This document shows, piece by piece, positions 6,931 through 14,401 of a DNA stretch of 16,591 nucleotides. The stretch covers positions 1 to 16,591 of the forward strand of contig CACIOV010000015.1 of NCBI GenBank assembly GCA_902588335.1. The letters run 5' to 3'. Below the pieces are notes generated by a model. The model saw nothing but the letters and a program-made list of their open reading frames with translations, was not told where the DNA came from and made no database searches. This DNA is from an uncultured Pelagibacteraceae bacterium. Lineage in GTDB: Bacteria; Pseudomonadota; Alphaproteobacteria; Pelagibacterales; Pelagibacteraceae. The translations under genes and the position numbers were made by a program. The number at the start of each line of letters is the position of its first letter. Position 1 is the stretch's first letter.

Positions 6931-7236
6931 TTATTTTGATCGAATCTTTTTTAATATAGAATTTTCGACAGAGCTGGATTCTGATGAGCCGCTTTCAATT
7001 GTTATTTCTAAATTTTTTTCAAAATCAGAAATTTCTTCTTTCTCAGCTGACAGCTCACCTGGCGCAGGTAAATTTTCGAAATCAGGAGGTATAATAAGTG
7101 GATCTTTTTTTTGTATAAAAAATTCGTCAACCGAATTTTTTTTATCACCGGTCAATCCTCTTTTTACTGAATCCATAGTTTCACACGACGTTATAAAAAA
7201 AATTAGAAACAAAATATATATTATTTTTTTATGCAT
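6931..7236 (-). CDS. Small outer-membrane lipoprotein, DUF3035 / BamF-like
   Basis: A 101-residue lipoprotein with an N-terminal signal (residues 1-17) ending in a lipobox ITSC, lipidated Cys at 18. After it come ETMDSVKRGLTGDKKNSVDE and FFIQKKDPLIIPPDFENLPA-PG, close to the alphaproteobacterial DUF3035 pattern (kn.PDEF.v....PL.vPP.f.Lp.P.pG). I remember this family as BamF, an accessory lipoprotein of the outer-membrane beta-barrel assembly machine in Caulobacter; that link is from memory. The tail is acidic and Ser-rich, ending in a basic patch, and is probably flexible. The start ATG overlaps the end of lspA by 8 bp, so the lipoprotein signal peptidase and a substrate are translated side by side. 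pgi follows with no gap. Residue 19 is Glu, not Asp, which is compatible with export to the outer membrane under the E. coli rule. Confidence 0.75.
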   Translation of the reverse strand: MHKKIIYILFLIFFITSCETMDSVKRGLTGDKKNSVDEFFIQKKDPLIIPPDFENLPAPGELSAEKEEISDFEKNLEITIESGSSESSSVENSILKKIRSK

Positions 7237-7699
7237 CCTTGGAAATTTTTTCTTTCTTTAATATCTCAATGACTATTAATCCAATTATACCTACTGTAAT
7301 AAAAATATCAGCAACATTAAATATAAACCAGTGATAATTGCCTAAATGCAGATCTATAAAGTCAGGCACGGCATAATAATATATTCTATCAAACAGATTT
7401 CCTAGCGAACCTCCAATTACCATTGCAATTAGATAGGCATAAACTTTCTTAGATTTTATAAGCAAGTATATAAGGCCTATATTAATGATTGCTATAATTG
7501 ATGTTAATATATGATAATAAATATTTGTTTCCAAAGAAGCCAAGCCAAAGCCAATACCAGTATTCCACACTAAATAAAAATTTAAAAATGGATATATATA
7601 AAAATCAATATCCGTTCCTTCTGTCTGCAAATTTATTAAATAAATTTTAGTAATTCTATCCAAAAAAAATATAGTCAAAATAATTATAATTTTTTTCAT
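7229..7699 (-). CDS. lspA: Lipoprotein signal peptidase (signal peptidase II)
   Basis: Integral inner-membrane aspartyl protease that cleaves prolipoproteins before the diacylated Cys. The 156 residues contain four hydrophobic segments (about 2-20, 62-81, 86-99, 126-148). Conserved family blocks are FFLDRITK (11-18), VWNTGIGFGLAS (44-55), GGSLGNLFDRI (96-106), VPDFIDLHLGNYHW (111-124), and FNVADIFI (127-134). The catalytic Asp pair should be D113 and D131, the positions equivalent to the VxDFI and FNxAD aspartates of E. coli LspA. Length is normal. The gene lies 6 bp after ileS and overlaps the downstream lipoprotein gene by 8 bp. The ileS-lspA order is widely conserved in bacteria, which supports the call. 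Confidence 0.96.
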   Translation of the reverse strand: MKKIIIILTIFFLDRITKIYLINLQTEGTDIDFYIYPFLNFYLVWNTGIGFGLASLETNIYYHILTSIIAIINIGLIYLLIKSKKVYAYLIAMVIGGSLGNLFDRIYYYAVPDFIDLHLGNYHWFIFNVADIFITVGIIGLIVIEILKKEKISKDA

Positions 7700-7705
7700 G
7701 AAAAA

Positions 7706-10471
7706 TTAATTTTTTAGACCACAGTTATCTCTTTCACATGGAGCTTGTAAAATTTTCCAGCATCTAGAGCATTTGTTGCCTTTTGCTTTTTTTACTAAAA
7801 CTTTGACGCCCTCCACTTCATCTAATTCAAAAAGTTTGTCATCATTAACTTTCGTTTTTATTTCAACTTTTGATGTTATAAAATATTCAGATAAGTCAAC
7901 ATCCTTGACAAGTTTTAAGTAATCTTCAGCTAGGTAGATTTGAACTTCAGCTTCCAAACTGGAGCCGATGTCTTTATTTGATCTTTTGATTTCGATAGCA
8001 GCATTTGCAACATTTCTAATTTTTTTTAGTTTATTCCATTTTTGAAATAATTTAGCATTTTCCCATTTTGATGGAATCTTTGGAAAAGTTTCTAAATGAA
8101 TACTGGTATTTTTTTCTTCATTTAATATTTGAAAAATCTCTTCAGTAGTAAAAGACAGTATAGGAGCGAACCATTTTAATAACATATCTAAAGCCAAAGC
8201 TAATAAATTAGTACAAATTTTTCTTTTTTGAGATTGTAAATCATCGCAGTAAAGCACGTCTTTTCTAATATCAAAATAAAATGCTGATAAATCTAATGAG
8301 CAAAAATTCAGTAACTCTTTATAAAGCTTATGAAAATTATATTCCTTAAAGTATTTTTCAAAATTTTTATTAAGTTCAAATATTTGATGAAGAATATAAC
8401 GTTCTAGTTCTGGCCATTTTTCAATTTCTTTAGAATTTAAATCAAAATCTATTTTTTTATCTTTTAAATTTCCTAATAAAAATCTAAATGTATTCCTAAT
8501 TTTTCTATAAGACTCTGCGTGTTGTTCTAAAATTGAATAGTCTAATCTCAAATCTTCCGCATAATCAGATGCCGCAACCCAAGTTCGTAGAATATCTGCC
8601 CCATATTTTTTTAGTATATCTTCTGGTGCAATTATATTTCCTGTTGATTTTGACATTTTCAAACCTTTGCCGTCGACTACAAACCCATGGGTAAGGATGC
8701 TTTTAAAAGGTGCTTTTCCTCTGGTTCCGCATGATTCCAGTAATGAAGAATGGAACCATCCTCTGTGTTGATCGGACCCTTCTAAGTACATAGATGCTGG
8801 CCAAGTTAAATCTTTTCGCTTTTCTAAAACATAACTATGGGTAGCTCCACTATCAAACCAAACTTCGACTATATCGTTGGATTTAATATAATCTTCTTTT
8901 TTATATTTTTTTCCTAAAAATTTTTGTGGATCATCAGTAAACCAGCAGTCCGCACCTTCTTTTTCAAAAATTTTAGCAATATTTTCAATTACATCTATAT
9001 CTTTTAAAGGTTTATTTGTTTTTTTTGAAACAAACAGAGGTAAAGGCACTCCCCAGATTCTCTGTCTGGACACGCACCAGTCTGGTCTTGTTTCTATCAT
9101 GGATCTAATTCTATCTCTGCCTCTTTCTGGATAAAAATCAGTATCGTCAATAGCTTTAAGTGCTTTTTTTCTTAAGTCTTTTTCTTCCATAGAAATAAAC
9201 CATTGAGATGTAGCTCTATGAACCAAAGGGGCTTTAGATCTCCAAGAATGAGGGTAGCTGTGAGTTAGTTTTCCATTTGACAATAATTTTTTACACTCTT
9301 TGAGGCTTTCAATTACTATTTGATCTGCTTTAAAAATATGAATTCCTTCAAATTTTTTAATATGTTTAGTATATCTACCGTCATCATCTATTGTATCCAA
9401 AGATTTAATTCCATGTTTTAAACACAGATTAAAATCATCTGGTCCGTGGCTTGGCGCACAATGAACAATACCTGTTCCTTGTTCAAGGGTTACAAAATTT
9501 GCTTCCAACATTGGGACATCATATTGAAATCCTAAATTTTCGAAAGGATGTGAGCAAATTGTTCCTTCAAAATCTTTTCCTTTTATTTTTTCAATTAATT
9601 TATAAGTTTCTATTTTACACTCCTTTGAAACTTGCTCAAGAAGTTGTGATGCAATTACAATTTTTTTATTATCAAAATTCTCTGATACTGAATTAATCTC
9701 TACAATCGAATAATCTAGATTTTTGTTATATGCTAAAGCTTTATTCGCAGGTATTGTCCACGGCGTTGTAGTCCATATAACAACCTCAGCACCTTTTAAT
9801 AAATTAATTTTTGAAGTCTTAACTTTAAAACCAACATATACTGTATTAGAAGTGTGATCTTTATATTCAACCTCAGCATCAGCAAGAGCAGTTTTTTCCA
9901 CTGTTGACCAAAGAACAGGTTTGTAGCCTTTGTATAAACTACCATCTAATAAAAATTTTCCTAATTCTCTTGCAATCTGCGCCTCTGCGTCAAAGCTCAT
10001 TGTGGAGTAATAATTTTTCCAGTCTCCTTCAACACCTAACCTTCTAAATTCTTTAATATGTACCTTGATCCATTTTTCTGCAAATTCTCTACACTCTTTT
10101 CTAAAATCTTTTATTGGCACTTGATCTTTATCTTTTTTATTTTTTTTATATTGCTCTTCAATTTTCCATTCTATTGGCAATCCATGACAATCCCAGCCAG
10201 GAACATAAACTGAATCTTTTCCATCCATTTGGTGAAATCTAGTTATTATATCTTTAAGAATTTTATTTAAAGCTGTTCCCATATGTATATGACCATTTGC
10301 ATATGGGGGTCCATCATGTAAAACAAATTTCTTTTTTCCCTTGCGAGATTCTCTGAGCTTATTATACAAATTTAACTTTTCCCAAATTTTTAAAATCTCA
10401 GGTTCTCTGTTAGGTAAGTTTGCCTTCATTGAAAAAGCAGTTTTGGGTAAATTAATATTTTCCTTGGTCAT
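7706..10471 (-). CDS. ileS: Isoleucyl-tRNA synthetase
   Basis: Class I synthetase that charges tRNA-Ile and edits misactivated valine. It is 921 residues, close to the usual bacterial length. The HIGH-type motif is PPYANGHIHMGTALNKILKD (55-74). The editing domain includes EVVIWTTTPWTIPANKALAY. WCVSRQRIWGVPLP and the KMSKS loop GLKMSKSTGN (KMSKS near residue 605) complete the catalytic domain. After the anticodon-binding helical domain, the protein ends with a Cys-rich zinc-finger-like tail (C901, C904, C912, C917) in which the second pair is spaced C-x4-C rather than the usual C-x2-C. Its ATG overlaps the ribF stop by 4 bp (ATGA), so translation is probably coupled. No stop or frame break interrupts the gene. 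Confidence 0.98.
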   Translation of the reverse strand: MTKENINLPKTAFSMKANLPNREPEILKIWEKLNLYNKLRESRKGKKKFVLHDGPPYANGHIHMGTALNKILKDIITRFHQMDGKDSVYVPGWDCHGLPIEWKIEEQYKKNKKDKDQVPIKDFRKECREFAEKWIKVHIKEFRRLGVEGDWKNYYSTMSFDAEAQIARELGKFLLDGSLYKGYKPVLWSTVEKTALADAEVEYKDHTSNTVYVGFKVKTSKINLLKGAEVVIWTTTPWTIPANKALAYNKNLDYSIVEINSVSENFDNKKIVIASQLLEQVSKECKIETYKLIEKIKGKDFEGTICSHPFENLGFQYDVPMLEANFVTLEQGTGIVHCAPSHGPDDFNLCLKHGIKSLDTIDDDGRYTKHIKKFEGIHIFKADQIVIESLKECKKLLSNGKLTHSYPHSWRSKAPLVHRATSQWFISMEEKDLRKKALKAIDDTDFYPERGRDRIRSMIETRPDWCVSRQRIWGVPLPLFVSKKTNKPLKDIDVIENIAKIFEKEGADCWFTDDPQKFLGKKYKKEDYIKSNDIVEVWFDSGATHSYVLEKRKDLTWPASMYLEGSDQHRGWFHSSLLESCGTRGKAPFKSILTHGFVVDGKGLKMSKSTGNIIAPEDILKKYGADILRTWVAASDYAEDLRLDYSILEQHAESYRKIRNTFRFLLGNLKDKKIDFDLNSKEIEKWPELERYILHQIFELNKNFEKYFKEYNFHKLYKELLNFCSLDLSAFYFDIRKDVLYCDDLQSQKRKICTNLLALALDMLLKWFAPILSFTTEEIFQILNEEKNTSIHLETFPKIPSKWENAKLFQKWNKLKKIRNVANAAIEIKRSNKDIGSSLEAEVQIYLAEDYLKLVKDVDLSEYFITSKVEIKTKVNDDKLFELDEVEGVKVLVKKAKGNKCSRCWKILQAPCERDNCGLKN

Positions 10472-11406
10472 ACAACTAACTTTGCTTTTAAACCTTTTTT
10501 GGCTGAAATTACATCTTTATTCATTTGCCTTATTAATCTTGCTGAATTGCTAAATTTTCTATCTCCTCTTATAAATTTTACAAAATAGATTCTTAATTTT
10601 TTTCTGTACAAATTTTGTTTAATATTAAATATGTTTATTTCAAGAAAAATTTCCTTACCTTTGAAAGTGGGTCTAGATCCCAAATAAGCAACACCCTGAT
10701 GCATATATTTTTTATTTCCTATTGTAACTTTAACTGCATAAATGCCTTTTTTAGGCAATACATAATTTCTTATGTGGATATTGCATGTGCGATATCCCAA
10801 TTTTCTTCCTAATTTTTTTCCTTTTCTTACGTAACCTTCTATAAACCAGGTTCTGGAAAGTAATTTGTTTGCTAGACCAACATGACCTCTCTGAAGATAT
10901 TTGCGGATTCTAGTGGATGAAATTATCTTCCCTTCTTGCTTAAAAGGATTAATTTTCAATAGTCTATAATTATACTTTTCTCCAAATTTTTTAAGCAACT
11001 TTACATTTCCTTTTCTTTTATTACCAAATTTAAAATTATCACTTACAAAAATTAATTTTGGATTTATTTTTTTATAAATAACATTTTTTATAAAATTTTC
11101 TGCACTCATCTTTGAGAAACTTTTATTAAATTTTATATTAATTACAAAGTCTGCTTCGTATTTTTTAAAAAATTTAAATTTTTGTTCTTCTGATGCCAGT
11201 CTAAAATTCCTAATTTTTTTATTAAAAAACATTACTGGTAAGGGAGAAAAAGTTAAAATTCCGAATCCTAATCTATTTTTTTTGGCAAATGCTCTTGCGC
11301 GTTTAAAAACTTTTTGATGTCCTTGATGTGCGCCATCAAAATTTCCAATGGCTAGAGAAGATCTTTTGTATTTTTTAGAGATATATAGATTTTTAAAAAT
11401 TTTCAT
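10468..11406 (-). CDS. ribF: Bifunctional riboflavin kinase / FAD synthetase
   Basis: Converts riboflavin to FMN and FMN to FAD in the cytoplasm. The 312-residue protein has both domains. The N-terminal nucleotidyltransferase carries LAIGNFDGAHQGHQ (18-31), FSPLP (53-57), VSDNFKFGNKRKGN (121-134) and the ISSTRIRKYL loop (162-171). The C-terminal riboflavin kinase carries GRKLGYRTCNI (200-210, equivalent to the G.PTANi motif, with T207 and N209 kept), GIYAVKV (221-227) and the catalytic Glu in LEINIFN (E256). The 4-bp overlap with ileS and the ribF-ileS-lspA order match a classic bacterial arrangement. It lies 4 bp downstream of the HAD gene. It is rich in Lys and Arg, as is common for AT-rich genomes. 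Confidence 0.96.
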   Translation of the reverse strand: MKIFKNLYISKKYKRSSLAIGNFDGAHQGHQKVFKRARAFAKKNRLGFGILTFSPLPVMFFNKKIRNFRLASEEQKFKFFKKYEADFVINIKFNKSFSKMSAENFIKNVIYKKINPKLIFVSDNFKFGNKRKGNVKLLKKFGEKYNYRLLKINPFKQEGKIISSTRIRKYLQRGHVGLANKLLSRTWFIEGYVRKGKKLGRKLGYRTCNIHIRNYVLPKKGIYAVKVTIGNKKYMHQGVAYLGSRPTFKGKEIFLEINIFNIKQNLYRKKLRIYFVKFIRGDRKFSNSARLIRQMNKDVISAKKGLKAKLVV

Positions 11407-11410
11407 AATT

Positions 11411-12229
11411 CTACCAGCTTAATCTTTCTTGATAATAATTTGTCTTAGCTTTATATTTTTTTAAAACTTCATCATAATTTTTTTTCGTCAGATTTAAAAA
11501 TTCCTTTTTGTGAATTCCATCAACTATCAACAGTGAGTCAAATTTCATTTTATTTGCTCCTCTTATATCTGTCTGAATATTATCTCCAACAGCAAGAATG
11601 GCTTCATTTTTTTTTGTACAAAAATTATAAATTTCGGGATAAGGTTTACCAAAGTAAATTACTGTTCCGCCCAATTTCTCAAATATAGCAGCCACTGAAC
11701 CGGCGCAGTATTCTTTCTTTGAACCTCGATGCACTACTAAATCGGGATTTGTGCATACCATTATTAATTTTGTATATTTTTTTAATAAGTTTTCATAATA
11801 ATTTAATGAATTTTCCTCACCATCAAAAAGTCCTGTGCATAAGATAAAATCACATTTATTTAAATCTGTTTTATTTTTTTCGAATCCTTTAATTAAATCT
11901 TCATCTCTTTTAGGACCTAAATGATAAAACTTTTCCCCATAAATATTCTTTTTTAAAGTTTGCAACGCAGCCTCTCCTGAAGTAAAAATATTATTGAGGA
12001 AAATTTTATTCATTTTTAAATTTATCAAATATTTTTCAACACTTTTTGATGGTCTTGGAGCATTAGATATTAATACAAACCTTTTGTTTAGCTTATGCAA
12101 ATTTTCCAAAACATCTATTGCTTCCGGATATAGTTGAATTCCATTGTGAATAACGCCCCACAAATCTATAAAAAAAGCGTCATATTTGCTTTGAACCTGA
12201 CTTAGACCCTTAATAAATTTCGCTTTCAT
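11411..12229 (-). CDS. HAD-superfamily class IIA phosphatase-like protein (TIGR01459 type)
   Basis: A 272-residue soluble protein with the HAD-IIA layout. Motif I is AFFIDLWGVIHNG (18-30), motif II is FVLISNAPRP (51-60), a cap domain follows, then GKPYPEIY and the C-terminal motif III/IV AVGDNIQTDIRGA. The nucleophile Asp is D22, but the second acid of the usual DxD is Trp (W24). DxWGVxHxG is, as I recall, the norm for the TIGR01459 subfamily, so this is a family feature and the phosphatase chemistry may differ from DLDGV-type relatives. The substrate is unknown. It is the first gene of the minus-strand cluster, read divergently from groES over a 145-bp gap. I recall this gene next to ribF/ileS or groESL in other alphaproteobacteria. 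Confidence 0.85.
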   Translation of the reverse strand: MKAKFIKGLSQVQSKYDAFFIDLWGVIHNGIQLYPEAIDVLENLHKLNKRFVLISNAPRPSKSVEKYLINLKMNKIFLNNIFTSGEAALQTLKKNIYGEKFYHLGPKRDEDLIKGFEKNKTDLNKCDFILCTGLFDGEENSLNYYENLLKKYTKLIMVCTNPDLVVHRGSKKEYCAGSVAAIFEKLGGTVIYFGKPYPEIYNFCTKKNEAILAVGDNIQTDIRGANKMKFDSLLIVDGIHKKEFLNLTKKNYDEVLKKYKAKTNYYQERLSW

Positions 12230-12265
12230 AATATTAAATGATTAGCTCAAGAAAGATTAAAAATA

Positions 12266-12278
12266 CACCATTTTGGTG
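12266..12278. promoter_or_regulatory. Short perfect palindrome (CACCA-TTT-TGGTG), candidate operator upstream of groES
   Basis: Two 5-bp arms, CACCA and TGGTG, are separated by three T, in the 145-bp gap between the HAD gene and groES. The palindrome lies just upstream of a good extended -10 box (12285-12293) and would cover its -35 zone. It is not the CIRCE element that HrcA uses, and no full CIRCE is present in the gap. A protein-binding site is plausible, but the element is short. Confidence 0.3.
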
Positions 12279-12284
12279 CATTTG

Positions 12285-12293
12285 TGCTATAAA
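12285..12293 (+). promoter_or_regulatory. Extended -10 promoter element (TGCTATAAA) for groES-groEL
   Basis: TGC followed by TATAAA fits an extended -10 box. It would place transcription start near 12300 and give a leader of about 75 nt. No TTGACA-like -35 is seen 16-18 bp upstream. A second, weaker option is TTGTAA (12294-12299) with TGTAAT 17 bp later. A clear sigma-32 type promoter was not found. Confidence 0.35.
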
Positions 12294-12318
12294 TTGTAAG
12301 TTTTTTAAAGGGGGATTG

Positions 12319-12372
12319 TAATTTTTGTATCCGGCATTATATATCTGCATATAAAAAATTAGGAGAAAATTA
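12319..12372 (+). promoter_or_regulatory. Possible structured leader sequestering the groES ribosome-binding site (RNA-thermometer-like)
   Basis: Bases 12319-12325 (TAATTTT) can pair perfectly with 12366-12372 (AAAATTA) next to the groES start codon. Inward of this, TCC at 12330-12332 can pair with GGA at 12362-12364, inside the AGGAG Shine-Dalgarno. The enclosed segment holds a small hairpin TATAT-CTGC-ATATA (12340-12353). The outer stem is all A-U and would melt easily. This was worked out by eye, without an energy calculation, and A/T-rich DNA pairs readily by chance. Confidence 0.25.
12361..12365 (+). promoter_or_regulatory. Strong Shine-Dalgarno (AGGAG) of groES
   Basis: AGGAG lies 9 bp before the groES ATG at 12375. 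It stands out because nearly all other starts in the window lack a recognisable Shine-Dalgarno; groEL has a second good one (AAAGGA) at the end of groES. Confidence 0.8.
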
Positions 12373-12374
12373 TT

Positions 12375-12671
12375 ATGAAATTTAGACCATTGCATGACCG
12401 TGTTTTGATAGAAGTTTTAGACAGCGAGGAAAAAACGTCCGGAGGGATAATTATCCCTGATACTGCTAAAGAAAAACCTCAGGAGGGTAAAGTTGTAGCG
12501 ATAGGATCAGGTGCTAGAACAGAAGATGGTAAAATTATACCTATGGATGTCAAAGTAGGTGATTTGGTTCTTTTTGGAAAATGGTCAGGAACCGAAGTAA
12601 AAATTGACGGAAAAGAATACAGCATAATGAAAGAATCTGACATTATGGGAATCTCGAAAGGAAAAAAATAA
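12375..12671 (+). CDS. groES: Co-chaperonin GroES (Hsp10)
   Basis: Seven-subunit lid of the GroEL folding chamber in the cytoplasm. The 98 residues begin MKFRPLHDRVLIE and contain the mobile loop EEKTSGGIIIPDTAKEKPQ (around 19-37) that docks on GroEL. The later GDLVLFGKWSGTEVKIDGKE (around 57-76) and SIMKESDIMGI end are typical of the family. Length is normal. Start choice is clear: AGGAG lies at the right distance upstream. groEL follows after 1 bp, with its own Shine-Dalgarno inside the last groES codons. The operon has the longest upstream region of the window (145 bp, shared with the divergent HAD gene), where regulatory elements are likely. Confidence 0.98.
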   Translation: MKFRPLHDRVLIEVLDSEEKTSGGIIIPDTAKEKPQEGKVVAIGSGARTEDGKIIPMDVKVGDLVLFGKWSGTEVKIDGKEYSIMKESDIMGISKGKK

Positions 12672-12672
12672 A

Positions 12673-14325
12673 ATGGCAAAAATTGTAAAATTTGACACAG
12701 ACGCAAGAAATAAAATGCTCAAGGGAGTTGACACTCTTGCAAATGCAGTAAAAGTTACTCTAGGTCCAAAAGGAAGAAATGTTGTTTTGGATAAATCTTA
12801 TGGAGCACCACGAACAACGAAGGACGGCGTAACCGTTGCTAAAGAAATCGAATTACAGGATAAATTTGAAAATATGGGCGCTCAGATGGTTAAAGAAGTT
12901 GCTAGCAAAACTAATGATGAGGCCGGTGACGGAACAACTACAGCTACAATTTTAGCTCAATCAATAGTGAGAGAAGGAATTAAGTATGTTACAGCTGGAA
13001 TGAATCCAATGGATGTAAAAAGAGGATTAGATAATGCTGTAGCTCACGTCATTGAAAAAATAAAATCTTCTTCAAAAAAAGTAAAAACTAATGATGAAGT
13101 TGCGCAAGTTGGAACGATTTCTGCTAATGGAGAAAAAGAAATTGGAGACATGATTTCAAAAGCTATGCAAAAAGTAGGAAACGAAGGAGTAATTACCGTT
13201 GAAGAAGCTAAAGGGCTAGCTACAGAATTAGATGTGGTAGAAGGAATGCAATTCGACAGAGGGTATCTTTCGCCTTATTTTATAACTAATGCTGACAAAA
13301 TGACTACAGAACTTGATAATCCCTTAATTTTATTACATGAGAAAAAATTAGCTAATTTGCAAGCTATGGTTCCTCTTTTAGAATCAGTTGTACAAGCTGG
13401 ACGTCCGCTTATGATAATTTCTGAAGATGTGGAAGGAGAAGCTTTAGCAACATTGGTCGTAAATAAACTTAGAGGTGGCTTAAAAGTTGTAGCTGTAAAA
13501 GCGCCTGGATTTGGCGACAGAAGAAAAGCTATGTTAGAAGATATTGGTATACTAACAGGTGGACAAGTAATTTCTGAAGATCTCGGAATTAAATTAGAAA
13601 ACGTAAAAATAAATGATCTTGGGTCTTGCAAAAAAGTAAAAGTGGACAAAGACAATAGTACGATTGTTGCTGGATCGGGTAAAAAAGCTGACATAGAAGC
13701 AAGATGTAATCAAATTAGACAGCAAATTGAAGAAACAACTTCTGATTATGATAAGGAAAAACTTCAAGAAAGATTAGCTAAACTAGCTGGTGGAGTTGCT
13801 GTAATTAAAGTTGGTGGTGCAACTGAAGTAGAAGTTAAGGAGAGAAAAGATAGAGTTGAAGATGCACTAAACTCAACTAGAGCTGCTGTCGAAGAAGGTG
13901 TTGTTGTTGGTGGTGGATGTGCATTGCTTTATGCCGCTCAGGATTTGGATAAGGTAAAATTTAAAGGTTCCGATCAAAAAGCAGGAGTGGACATTGTAAG
14001 AAAAGCATTAGAAGCCCCTATAAGACAAATTACCGCAAATGCAGGTGTTGATGGATCAGTAATAGTTGGAAAACTTTTAGAAAGTAAAAAACCATCTCAA
14101 GGTTATGATGCTCAAAATGAAAATTATTGCGATATGTTCGCTAAGGGAATTATAGATCCAACTAAAGTTGTTAGAACAGCTTTACAAGACGCAGCCTCAA
14201 TAGCAGGCTTGCTTATTACGACCGAAGCAATGGTTGCTGATAAACCAGAAGAAAAAGACTCTGCTCCTGCGATGCCTCCAGGTGGAATGGGCGGTATGGG
14301 AGGAATGGGTGGCATGGGAATGTAA
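12673..14325 (+). CDS. groEL: Chaperonin GroEL (Hsp60)
   Basis: ATP-driven double-ring chaperonin that encloses and refolds non-native proteins with GroES. The 550 residues are full length. The start is MAKIVKFDTDARNKMLKGVD, followed by VTLGPKGRNVVLDKS. The ATP-binding and catalytic segment is NDEAGDGTTTATILAQSI, with the Asp of DGTTT being the hydrolytic residue equivalent to D87. The apical domain and the returning equatorial domain with VEEGVVVGGGCALLYA are intact. The tail is a GGM repeat (PPGGMGGMGGMGGMGM), a normal feature of bacterial GroEL that lines the chamber floor. It is preceded by AAAGGA 10 bp or so upstream of the ATG and followed by a strong rho-independent terminator. Base composition is less AT-extreme than its neighbours, as expected for a highly expressed conserved gene. 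Confidence 0.99.
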   Translation: MAKIVKFDTDARNKMLKGVDTLANAVKVTLGPKGRNVVLDKSYGAPRTTKDGVTVAKEIELQDKFENMGAQMVKEVASKTNDEAGDGTTTATILAQSIVREGIKYVTAGMNPMDVKRGLDNAVAHVIEKIKSSSKKVKTNDEVAQVGTISANGEKEIGDMISKAMQKVGNEGVITVEEAKGLATELDVVEGMQFDRGYLSPYFITNADKMTTELDNPLILLHEKKLANLQAMVPLLESVVQAGRPLMIISEDVEGEALATLVVNKLRGGLKVVAVKAPGFGDRRKAMLEDIGILTGGQVISEDLGIKLENVKINDLGSCKKVKVDKDNSTIVAGSGKKADIEARCNQIRQQIEETTSDYDKEKLQERLAKLAGGVAVIKVGGATEVEVKERKDRVEDALNSTRAAVEEGVVVGGGCALLYAAQDLDKVKFKGSDQKAGVDIVRKALEAPIRQITANAGVDGSVIVGKLLESKKPSQGYDAQNENYCDMFAKGIIDPTKVVRTALQDAASIAGLLITTEAMVADKPEEKDSAPAMPPGGMGGMGGMGGMGM

Positions 14326-14349
14326 AAATTCCGACCCAATAAAATATTC

Positions 14350-14381
14350 AAAAAGGGCAGTTTTTACTGCCCTTTTTTTTT
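14350..14381 (+). terminator. Rho-independent terminator of groES-groEL
   Basis: Perfect inverted arms of 11 bp (14350-14360 and 14367-14377) with a GGGCAG/CTGCCC core and a 6-nt loop (TTTTTA). The descending arm runs straight into an uninterrupted T tract (14373-14381). It sits 24 bp after the groEL stop and is the clearest terminator in the window. Confidence 0.92.
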
Positions 14382-14389
14382 AAACTTTA

Positions 14390-14395
14390 TATAAT
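14390..14395 (+). promoter_or_regulatory. -10 box (TATAAT) just upstream of the methyltransferase gene
   Basis: A perfect TATAAT lies 9 bp after the groEL terminator and ends 6 bp before the ATG at 14402. Usual spacing would put transcription start at the A of ATG, giving a leaderless mRNA. There is no Shine-Dalgarno sequence. The -35 zone falls inside the terminator (CTGCCC) and does not match consensus. Confidence 0.4.
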
Positions 14396-14401
14396 AACCT
14401 T

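Noticed and set aside
12230..12374. CIRCE element or sigma-32 heat-shock promoter before groES
   Set aside because: No TTAGCACTC/GAGTGCTAA pair is present, and no CTTG box is correctly spaced from the -10 candidates; only a shorter, different palindrome is seen.
13275..13694. 139-residue reading frame antisense to groEL, and others inside ileS, pgi and rsmD on the opposite strand
   Set aside because: They lie wholly within strongly conserved genes, have low-complexity or mirror composition, no ribosome-binding site and no recognisable family.
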